This document shows positions 55,200 to 64,000 of a DNA stretch of 64,000 bases, piece after piece. The position numbers and the translations under genes were made by a program. Origin of the DNA: Adiantum capillus-veneris (lineage: Eukaryota; Streptophyta; Polypodiopsida; Polypodiales; Pteridaceae); assembly GCA_014529385.2 (NCBI GenBank), contig CM043963.1, forward strand, positions 73,141,912 to 73,205,911. Direction: 5' to 3'. The notes under the pieces are model-generated. The model worked only from the letters and a program-made list of their open reading frames with translations, made no database searches and was not told where the DNA came from. Each line of letters opens with the position of its first letter. Position 1 is the first letter of the stretch.

Positions 55200-55725
55200 T
55201 TTCCAAAAACCAAGGCTACAGGAATCAACGCCATTCAGGGAGCACGAGGTAAAAACAACAAAAAAAAATATATATCACTACCGCCAAACCACCACTTCCC
55301 TCCCTTGCTCACGCACGTGCAATCAGCCGCAGTGTTTCCCTTTGACACCACTCTCTCCCTCTCCTCCATTATCCTCTCTCTCCCCTCTATTATCGCCGCC
55401 CCACTCCCTCTGCCACCCTCTTTCTCTCTCCCTCTCATCTATTATTCATCTCTCTCTCACTCACTCCCTCTCTATCTCTCACTCATTCTCTATGTAGACA
55501 AGCCCATAGGACACATTAAAATATCTCTTCCTCCCTAATTCATCAACCCAGCGGGCCACCATGCATGGGACAAGAGACTCTCTCTCTCTTTCATTATTCA
55601 AACACATCTAATCTCACCCACACACCCTTCACCTGTCTTGCTACTTCCCCCACCCTCTCTCTCCCTCCTGGTCACTCTCTCACCCTCTCTCCTTCTCTTG
55701 TCAGCAGCCATATGGCGTAGCAAAC

Positions 55726-55821
<96 letters not shown>

Positions 55822-55947
55822 CTATACACACACCCCCCCTATACGCACACACACACACACCCCATCCCCCCCCTCACCCCCTTAGATCTTGCTCTCTCCC
55901 CATCTCACTCCCCCCCTTGTTCTTGTGTAAGCCGCCATGCATAGAAG

Positions 55948-56027
<80 letters not shown>

Positions 56028-56103
56028 TCCGACATACACATACACATACACACACACACACTCACCTACACACACACTCACCCCAACCCTCACATCCATA
56101 CCT

Positions 56104-56110
<7 letters not shown>
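55200..56110. repeat. CT-rich region with (CT)n tracts and CA runs
   Basis: Uninterrupted CT tracts lie at about 55729-55819 and 55950-56024, in pyrimidine-rich surroundings (CTCTCCCTC). CA runs occur at about 55847-55860 and 56038-56065. The 262-codon frame at 55638-56426 is dipeptide repeat and is not a gene. Confidence 0.95.

Positions 56111-56199
<89 letters not shown>
56107..56199. repeat. (CT)46 microsatellite
   Basis: Ninety-three bases of CT without interruption. CA/TACA-rich sequence follows (56290-56470). Confidence 0.97.
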
Positions 56200-56202
<3 letters not shown>

Positions 56203-57117
56203 ACTCACGCCATCTCTCCCTTGTTCCTTGTAATTGGCACTTGCAGCACGTAAAATACATAAATAAAATAAAATATATTTTTCTCTCTCGTTCCAACACA
56301 CACACTCTCGTTACTTACGCACACGCCCGCAATTACCCATATACTATACATACACACTCGCACACTTACAAGCACGAACAAACGCTTACATACACTCACA
56401 AGCACGCTTACATATGCACTCACTAGCACATGCACATACATCCAAATGTACACTGCACGCATATACACACGCATAAGAAGAAAACACAAGAGAGAACTCA
56501 ACATCGGCGAAGAAGAAACACCAAAAGCACGAGAAGACAACACTGAATTAAGAAGTGACATCGAAGGTATGCCCCGGCCGGGCCCCGAAAGGAAGTGGCA
56601 CGTATGCATCTCGGCATCACGCAACAAAACACCAATTCTGGTAGCATTAACCTCACACCGGCCACGCGAACTATTAACAACACTCATTGTAAATGCCTCG
56701 AACTCCACTCTTCCCTAATAACCTAGTCAATGGCTACTGGATTGTAAAAACACTCCCCACCCCACTCTTACTTCCCTTCTCTCTATCTTTACCTTCTCTA
56801 CCTCTCTATCTCTCTCACTAGAGAGGCATCTAGACTCTCTGTACAGTGACCGGTGGATATTTGCAAGGACCATATGGTAAGGACCACCTCTCTTAGGCTT
56901 ATATAAAGAGGCCTCCACTAAGCATAAGAGAGAGAGAGAGAGAGAGAGTGAGAGAGAGAGGCAAGGGAGGAACACACTAGAGGCACAACCCAGCCTTCAT
57001 GCACTCTACCTTCCATGAACCACTAAGCATATAATGCACCTCCCAAGCTAGGGAGCTCATGGTATCATGGGCATTTACCATTGGCCACGGCACCACCACC
57101 ACCAGACTCCATCCACA

Positions 57118-57290
57118 CCATGGATGGAAACACACACAACACCTCTATAATCACCCGACACACACTCTTGGGATGATACACACACATACTATAGGTCACC
57201 ACTCGGCTTACACAACCCACCTGACTAAGACAAGGAACACACCAATGGAGTGAGAGGAGAGAGACTATCCATTTGCCCACTCAACACAGA

Positions 57291-57323
<33 letters not shown>

Positions 57324-58203
57324 AGAAAACTCAACTCAAAAGAGGAAGATTTCTCATGTCTAGATACAATTGAGCTTGGGCCAACACCAATGGGGCAAAT
57401 AACTCACACAATATGGATGAAATATGTCACAGACAATCACAAATTTGAACAGAGGCTTCACTCACAGGAGAAACTTACATAGACAAAACAACAAGAAAAA
57501 GTAAGAAATTTGGCTAAATGGACAGCACCATTACGTCCGAAACGGCCCAAAACCCTAGTGTACAATATCAAAGTGCTCAAATTTGACCTCGAATGAGCAG
57601 TTTATGGCCAAAACAAGCTCCAAAAATTACAAAAACTCAATTGCGGTTGTTGCTCCTCTTTTCTCCACGTTTTTTTGGTCTTTTTCGTAGGTTTTTCAGT
57701 GTCCATTCCAAAAATGGCCACGTAGTGCATTTTTGTCACCCTTCTACAGCCATCCTCACACTTGGCACTCAAATTTTTCCAGTAATGCATCCTGAAATCA
57801 TGTGGAGTGGCCCCGGAAAATAATCCTCATGATGAAATTTTTGCATAATTGATCATAAGAAAACACTCCCGTTGTGTCCTCGCTTACCACGTGCAAGTAT
57901 TGACCCCATTCGACCTCCTGATGCCACTGGATGCCATCTGATTCACCTGCTTACCTCATGGAATTGGCCCGCTGATAGCTTCCTTGAGAAGTTTTATGAC
58001 TCACCAACTCCTCATTATTGTAGAAAAAACACACTAGTACTAGTGATAATGAAAATCGATGTACTATGTACATGATATCCTACCTGTACACATGTGGGCC
58101 CCACATAACCAACTAGCTCTAGAAAATGGGAAATTCTTTATTTGATGTACCATGCATATGTATGTACATATGCACAATCATTTCTTCCAAAAAACTCCTA
58201 ACA
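57118..58203 (-). repeat. 3' LTR-like repeat of the gag-only element
   Basis: About 1086 bp. It contains (CA)n at 57292-57322. It ends AACTCCTAACA next to the polypurine tract. Confidence 0.7.
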
Positions 58204-58253
58204 TAATTTTCCCATCCCCTAGCCTACTAGAGCATTCATTCTCAGCATCAACA

Positions 58254-59059
58254 CTAGTCGATGCTCATTCCACCTAGATCAAAAGGCCAAAGGCATATTG
58301 CCCAAATCACAAGAAGCATCATAGCACCAAACATATGTTTGTCACCAATCAACCAAAATGCACCATAGGCATATCCAACTAACACATCCACCCTATTTGG
58401 AGCTCCAAAAGCATAAAAATTGCATACCACATTCAACCCAACCGATTGAGACAACTCAAGTGACTCATCACCTGGCATCTTGGATTCACCAACCATACAA
58501 CAACCTACAAATCATGCACCCAAGTAGCTAAAAGAATTGTGTGAAGGTAAAGTTGTTGACATCCAAAGCACAAAAGTATCCCCATGTCACACATATCCAT
58601 AGCATAGGCATCCATATCTCCAAGTTCCTTGTCATTGGACTCATATATGCCAAGCCCCTTCTCATCATCATAAGAATACTCATCATCACATATAACTTCA
58701 TCCACGTCATAATCATGGCTATCACCACTATCCATAGCTTCTAGCATGGATTCATTAGTCTCCAAGGGTACAGGTCCCTTCTCTAAACCACAATCATGCT
58801 CACAGATCGGTTCAATCACTTCACATGCATCAAAATATGGATTCAAAACAAGCTCCACATCCAACAAATCCACAAAATGGCTCTCAACCTTGCCCTCTTC
58901 CCTAATTTCCAAGGAGCTAGTATCCAAAGATATGTGCTCATCGTCAATAACCTCAACCTCACACTCACACACAGAATCACAAGGTACACAAGTAGCCAAT
59001 GCATCCTCTTCAAGGTTTTTCAATCCTAGCCTCTTTAGGCTCTTCCATAAACCTGTCAA
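58254..59059 (-). CDS. Acidic ORF downstream of gag, unknown
   Basis: The frame 59059-58505 (184 codons) is very rich in Asp and Glu (for example YDVDEVICDDEYSYDDEKG) and in Cys pairs (CVPCDSVCECEVEV). A second frame, 58496-58254 (80 codons), follows within ten bases and ends SID* close to the polypurine tract. I know no family for either. Some plant non-autonomous LTR elements carry an extra ORF near the 3' LTR, and this could be one; a decayed pol is less likely because no protease or polymerase motif appears. Position shows it belongs to the gag-only element. Confidence 0.45.
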
Positions 59060-59777
59060 CCTGCAAGACCGCTTTATGCCTCACAATAGACCTTGGGAAG
59101 AAACAAGAAACATCATAGGATAGGATAATTTTCATCTGCTTAGGCTTAACCTCATCTTGCATGTCAAATCCATCTTGCACATGCATACATTTACTGATAC
59201 CAAGCTCCTCAAGACGCTTAATCTTCCATTCCTTGTGCTTTGCAATGCGTACCACATCTTCAAAAGACTTGGGCCTCCAACTCAACCTCGAAGCAACCAA
59301 GGTGACAAACTGTCAACAAATGAGCTTTTCTTCAATGAACAAGGGGGGTTCTTATCCTTAAGAGAAACACACCAACGAGTCCATAAATCTATAAAAACTT
59401 GTATATAGGCATCAACACTTTTCCAAGAACCTTGCTTAAGAGCATTGAACTCATTCCATACTGCATTTTTATCTTCAAAAACCTAGAAATGCTTCTATAA
59501 AACTGTCAAGACTCAAGCCATAAGAAGAAGCCACTACTTTTTTAGCTTCCAAATCCATGAACCAAACATGGGCCTCATCTTTTAAAAGGAATCCAAATAG
59601 CCTCAAAATCTTCTCCTCATCACACATATCATTGCTTATGCATGCCACTTCTACTTGCTCCAAAAAGTCTTCCACATCTTCATCACTTATTCCATGAAAT
59701 TCCGGATAAGAGAAAGCCATGGCTACCCAAGTTTCCATGCTTTGAGAACCCCTTCTAACATAGGTGCAAGAACCCAA
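59010..59777 (-). pseudogene. Gypsy-type gag of the non-autonomous element
   Basis: The frame 59777-59475 reads AFSYPEFHGISDEDVEDFLE, QVEVACISNDMCDEEKILRL and FGFLLKDEAHVWFMDLEAKK. This is the gag capsid start ('F-x-G-x-x-x-E-D-x-x-x-F-L-x-x-x-E ... L-x-G-x-A-x-x-W-F'). After frame breaks it continues with AYIQVF and DLWTRWC-like pieces, and 59300-59010 gives RPKSFEDVVRIAKHKEWKIK ('F-x-D-V-x-x-x-A-x-x-x-E'). No zinc knuckle was found. The capsid would form particles if a partner supplied pol. Confidence 0.75.
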
Positions 59778-59829
59778 AATATTTTACTGACTCAATCCCC
59801 AAAAACTTCAATGGAGCTCATCTTTAGAT

Positions 59830-60700
59830 AAGGACAAACACATGCACATCAAATGAGTTTTCATAGTTAATCATCAGAATTACAACAGGCAAAGGGGATT
59901 CCAGTATCTCTCTTAATCTTGTTGGCCCGAACATAAAGACTATGTGCTGCTGGAAACAATCTTCTTGGACACATTAACATTTATCTGGATTCTTTGTGTT
60001 AAATGAAAAGGAGTGAATTGAGGTCCGTTGTGATCATCCATTAAAGCCAACCATGTAGCTCCCAAGAAGGCACACCTGACTTATTCTCTAATTTTGCTAG
60101 AATTTCAGCAGCATAACAACGTAAATGGCTTAAAAGACCAAAAAACTAGGCATCACAACTTGGAAAATTTTCGGCAGAGTTCCCCCAGAAGTAGAGCAGT
60201 AAGAACCCAAAAGATAGATTGTATATGTATGCATAACTTTCCAACAATGGAACCCGAGCATCAAGTAGGAATCACTAGTACATAGCATATGACGAGGTTA
60301 TGAAAAGGGTGCTCTAGCCACTTGTATCACCGAAAGGATCTCACATTTGAGAATCCCCTAGCTCAATAAAACCTCACACCATGACCCTCTCACAAAGGCT
60401 TATGCAAATCTCATATAGTCAAGTCTCAAAAATGACTATCTTCCAGACCAAGTCTCAAGAATGGTTGTGACTGCCAAATAAAACCAAGTATGGCTCCACA
60501 AAGGCGTACAATGGCAGTATCCACAAGTAATGTACAATACCAAAGAATGCACTCAAACATGCACCAAATGTATATCACTCTACTCCAGCTACCTATACTT
60601 GTGTGAACCACATGTACCTGTAACCTGTAATCTGCAACCTATAACCTTGAATCCCGAAGCTAAAGGTCCTCAAAGAAGATCCTCCGTGGGGATGCCAAAA
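59830..60700. other. Leader of the gag-only element, no gene
   Basis: This is the interval between the gag start and the 5' LTR-like repeat. Only short frames without motifs are present. A PBS complementary to initiator tRNA-Met was not found where expected; the boundary is too worn to place. Confidence 0.4.
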
Positions 60701-60708
60701 GAATGTGA

Positions 60709-60878
60709 GCGGGATGGAAACACACACAACGCCTCTCCGATACACACTATTAGGATGATACACACGCACACACACAATATGGGGCACCACTCGGCTTACA
60801 CAACCCACCTGACCGAGACAGAGAACACACCAATGGAGTGAGAGGAGAGAGACTATCCATTTGCCCACTCAACACAGA

Positions 60879-60917
<39 letters not shown>

Positions 60918-61870
60918 AAAAAAACTCAGCTCAAAAGAGGAAGATTTCTCATGTCTAGATACAATTGAGCTTGGACCAACACCAATGGGGAAAATAGCTT
61001 ACACAATATGGATGAAATATGACACATACAATCACAAATTTGAACAGAGGCTTCACTCACAGGAGAAACTTACACAGCCAAAATAGCAAGAAAAAGTGAG
61101 AAATTCGGCTAAATGGATAGCTCCATTGCATCCGAAATGGCCCAAAACCCCAGTCTACAATATCAAAGTGTTCAAATCCAACCTCAGATGAGCAATTTAT
61201 GGCCAAAACAGGCTCCAAAAACAGCAAAAATGCAATTGCGGTTGTTCCTTCTCTTCTCTCATTGTTTTTTTTGGTCTTTTTCTTAGGGTTTTCAGTGTCC
61301 ACACCACTTTATCCCTTGGGAACATTTGGCCTTTTAATTGACCTCAAACGGACCCCAAACTAACCCGAACATGCCAAAAAATATCCACGTAGTGCATTTT
61401 TGCCACCCTTCTACATCCATCTGCACACCTGGCACTCAACTTTTTCCAATAATGCATCCCGCAATCATGTGAAGTGGCTCCAAAATATAGTCCTCATGAT
61501 GATCTTTCTACATAATTCATCACAAGAAAACACTCCCGTTGTGTCCTCGTTTACCACGTGCCAGTATTGACCCCATTCAACCTCATAAATCCACTGGATG
61601 CCATCTGATGCACCTTCTTACCTCATGGTGTCGGCCCGTTGATAGCTTGATCGAGAAGTTTTACGCTCCACCAACTCCTCATTATTGTAGAATAAACACA
61701 TTAGTACTGGTGATAATGAAAATCGGTGTACTATGTACATGATATCCTACTTGTATGCATGTGGGCCCCACGTAACCAACTGGCTCTGGAAAATGGGCAA
61801 TTCTTTATTTGATGTACCATGTATTATTATGTACCTATGTGAAATCACTTCTTCCAGAAAACTCCTCACA
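60709..61870 (-). repeat. 5' LTR-like repeat of the gag-only element
   Basis: About 1162 bp, with (CA)n at 60880-60916. It ends AACTCCTCACA. It is the direct-repeat partner of 57118-58203, with many substitutions, so the insertion is old. Confidence 0.7.
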
Positions 61871-63126
61871 ATGTGCTAACCCCGCTAACTCCAAAGTTCG
61901 CCATGTACCATATGGCGCTCGCATTCCATCATGCATCCCCAATGCCAAGAACAAGGTTGGTACAGCCAAGACCACCGTTTGTAAGTATCATCATCATCAA
62001 TAAAAGTGTGCAATGGTATCATGATCTTTGAGTCCATTTCTCTCTTTTCCTTAGCTTTTTTCCCCCCACATCCGCGAGATGTTTCATCTCTTGTATATCA
62101 CTCTGCTTGTGTGTGAGGTCCCTGCCCCTTGTCGAGAGGAGCGGAGTACCTTTGATAGGTCTCCAATCCTGAGAAGGAAAAACCAACGGACATTGCCTTA
62201 GCTACTACGTAGCCACGGGCATGAACCGCTAGTGAAGGATTGGTCCTATCTCGCTATGGCGGAGCGTGACTACCATAACCCTATCTAAAAACTATCTATA
62301 ATCAATTATACCTAAAAGTTTAAATCTTAGAGTGACCAACCTGTGCGCTTTTTTTCCCATGTTTCAAAAGCACAGCCGCCAAGGTTTGTCTCTTTTAAGA
62401 TTTATGACTTTAAAAAAAACAATTTCTAGCATTGGAAAGTTACCCGACTCATCGGGTCCACCCGTCCATAGAATGATACCGTCGGGGTATCATTCTCCCA
62501 CTTTCCACCCCGCACTCACCCTTCTTTTGTTATCTAATTACTACCACATTGTTTAAACATACATGTTCCTTTACTTTATTTATGATACTGGTTCGTTAAA
62601 ACAGCCCTTCAAACAGTATTACAAACAATAGTCAAACAAGAAGTCGTCCAATTTTAAACCAACAACCCTTGGATTAGGTTCACTCAAGAATCTCTACTAG
62701 CGCTATTATGTCCGATCGGTATATACATTATTTATAAAAACCCTTGTCCTCATGAGCGTCCCATACCGCTCGACAAGTACTCGTTGTGCTAATCTGGACA
62801 TACTCCCGCCACAGCAACAACGGTGCCAATCTGGGCGTCATCCTCACGCCATGGCAAAACAAAACTGCAGTATCCAGCTGGGCTAATCTGGGTGTACTCC
62901 CACCACAGCATCAGTGGTGCCATTCTGGGCGTTATCTCACGCCTCGGCAACTGCCACATAATACCAGCGCTAATAAGTAGAGAGACTTGAGAGAAACCAT
63001 ACTGAAGGTTTTGGACAAACATTCTTTCCTATAGCAACCAGTTTGACCAGACAATCTTTCCTACTTGTCAAACATATGACGAGTTTCTTGGGGTTAAGCC
63101 CCGTGGTTTCGGTCCGTGTTTTCTTT
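61871..63126. other. No gene; small tandem and inverted repeats
   Basis: Two ~70-bp copies of a CTAATCTGG...GTACTCCC[AG]CCACAGCA unit occur at about 62790-62857 and 62883-62950. A perfect hairpin GAATGATACC-GTCGG-GGTATCATTC lies at 62471-62495. Nothing else could be supported. Confidence 0.6.
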
Positions 63127-63198
63127 TTATAAGGTAAATAATATATTCCTATGGTCTCGCATATGCAATGATGCATAACTTGAAACTGCAATACTAAC

Positions 63199-63321
63199 CT
63201 GTACCATAGCTCCGATTGGTCCGATTGGTGGAGACATAGCATGTTCCACAGGGGTTCCACCGTTACTTGTACCAGCTTCATGATCATTAACGCCTTGGGT
63301 TCGAGCACGCTTTGGAGCCAT
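63199..63321 (-). CDS. Candidate first exon, unknown protein
   Basis: The minus strand opens MAPKRARTQGVNDHEAGTSN at 63321 and runs 41 codons to GAMVQ, where CAG|GTTAGT (about 63199) is a good splice donor. Beyond it the frame is unconvincing. The basic, Gly/Thr/Ser-rich start could be the first exon of a host gene or of a gag-like protein; the downstream exons were not found. Weak call. Confidence 0.25.
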
Positions 63322-63779
63322 TTTTTTGTACTACACTTATGTTATACACTTAGAACTTTAAATTGGTCAATTTCCCTAGTAATCTCTTGTTTCCAAAGAG
63401 AGTCTATAATTTGAAACCCTCGCCAACTCGGATTCACACTTATTGTTGTTGTTTTACATTTAATTTCTATACCTCAAATATTTGCTAATCGTAATTAATC
63501 AAAAATTAAATGTGTAAACTATGAGTGAAAGTTTAGGAATACATTACTTTTATGCTTCACATTTCTAATCTAATTCTAACTTCAATTTTTATACTTCAAC
63601 TAAATCAATTTTTAGTATTATTCAAAATTCTATTTAATCTAATTGACAATAAAATTGGTGAATGAGAATTTCATCATGTATAATAAGAATATGATGAGTT
63701 CTCTTATGTATTAACTTTCAATTAACTATGCATAAGTTAATAGTGAAGATGTACTAACTAGAGAGAGTAGGTATACTTA

Positions 63780-64000
63780 GAGAGATTAGAGTAAGAGAAA
63801 AGATATACACACATCTTTTTTAAAGTTAATTGAATCTTACTAATCCATTAGAAGATTAGAGTAAAAGAGAACACACACACATCCTTTTCTAAGAGAAAAC
63901 ATACACATACATCTTTTTTAAAGTTAATTGAATCTTACTACTCCATTAGAAAATTAGAGTAAAAGAGAACACACACACATCCTTTTCTAAGAGAAAACAT
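63780..64000. repeat. Tandem repeat of about 95 bp at the window end
   Basis: Units share CATCTTTTTTAAAGTTAATT, then GAATCTTACTA, TCCATTAGAA and ATTAGAGTAAAAGAGAACAC, then CCTTTTCTAAGAGAAAACAT. Two full copies and parts of a third are visible; the array continues past the window. Confidence 0.88.

Larger units (their letters stand above)
57118..61870 (-). mobile_element. Non-autonomous LTR element with gag only
   Basis: Direct repeats 57118-58203 and 60709-61870 share order and sequence (the GGAAACACACACAAC start, CACTCGGCTTACACAACCC, a CA microsatellite, CTCAAAAGAGGAAGATTTC, and a CTTCC...AACTCCT[AC]ACA end). The second copy has an extra ~80 bp (61300-61380). Between them the minus strand has gag-like and acidic frames, but no pol. 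After the low-coordinate copy the plus strand reads TAATTTTCCCATCCCCTAGC, a polypurine tract on the minus strand (AGGGGATGGGAAAA). The outer and PBS-side boundaries are unclear, and no target duplication was identified. Confidence 0.65.

Noticed and set aside
55638-56426. 262-codon plus-strand open frame
   Set aside because: It is Leu-Ser repeat produced by CT microsatellites; no motif remains when the repeat is removed.
62300-62560. Riboswitch or tRNA-like hairpin at 62471-62495
   Set aside because: A single 10-bp hairpin with no surrounding conserved structure is not enough; no cloverleaf could be drawn.

Overview
The window is transposon-rich land-plant nuclear DNA with no clearly functional host gene. 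Evidence for a plant: LTR elements of the Ty1/copia and Ty3/gypsy (chromovirus and Tat/Athila-like) groups, a CACTA (En/Spm) transposase remnant with short GT-AG introns, decayed PPR-protein repeats, and primer-binding sites complementary to initiator tRNA-Met. The decayed PPR repeats, very long CT/GA microsatellites and very low gene density suggest a large genome such as a fern or another seed-free plant. That placement is an inference with low confidence.

Layout. 0.1-2.0 kb: decayed minus-strand transposon-type ORFs that resemble the DUF7869 family. 2.28-6.50 kb: a deleted copia element (+) interrupted by a solo chromovirus LTR (4056-5524) with a perfect GAATT target duplication. 6.54-8.17 kb: a ~60-bp minisatellite. 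11.56-17.74 kb and 30.31-34.63 kb: two arms of a large imperfect inverted duplication carrying LINE-like and PPR-derived remnants; the left arm has extra insertions (TIR-type sequence and a gypsy gag piece with an internal tandem duplication). 18.66-20.48 kb: TTAGG-rich repeats and an array of four long hairpins. 20.49-24.25 kb: a short-LTR non-autonomous copia element with two 191-bp LTRs identical by eye and an ATTGG target duplication, next to a CACTA transposase remnant (24.26-25.58 kb). 25.6-30.3 kb: simple repeats and unrecognised sequence.

34.6-38.1 kb: a truncated gypsy element (-) with an intact unknown 320-codon ORF, a long leader carrying a repeated 22-bp palindrome, and a PBS of the Tat/Athila type. 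38.1-45.48 kb: an old copia pol and LTR (+), split at its LTR by a nearly complete younger copia element (-, 39831-45383, target duplication GTAAT). 45.49-53.84 kb: a decayed chromovirus (-) with PBS, PPT, one full LTR and one truncated LTR; it abuts a gypsy integrase tail (+, 53.84-54.64 kb) and a TIR-bounded element (54.65-55.12 kb). 55.2-56.9 kb: dense CT/CA microsatellites. 57.1-61.87 kb: a non-autonomous LTR element with a gag-like ORF and an acidic ORF. 61.9-64 kb: sparse sequence with one candidate first exon and short tandem repeats.

The genes form no pathway. The main content is a readable insertion history, from several nested insertions with target-site duplications. No defence system, biosynthetic cluster or other clearly new cellular system was seen. 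The best candidates for novelty are structural: the inverted duplication, the hairpin array, the repeated palindrome and the unknown gag-position ORF.
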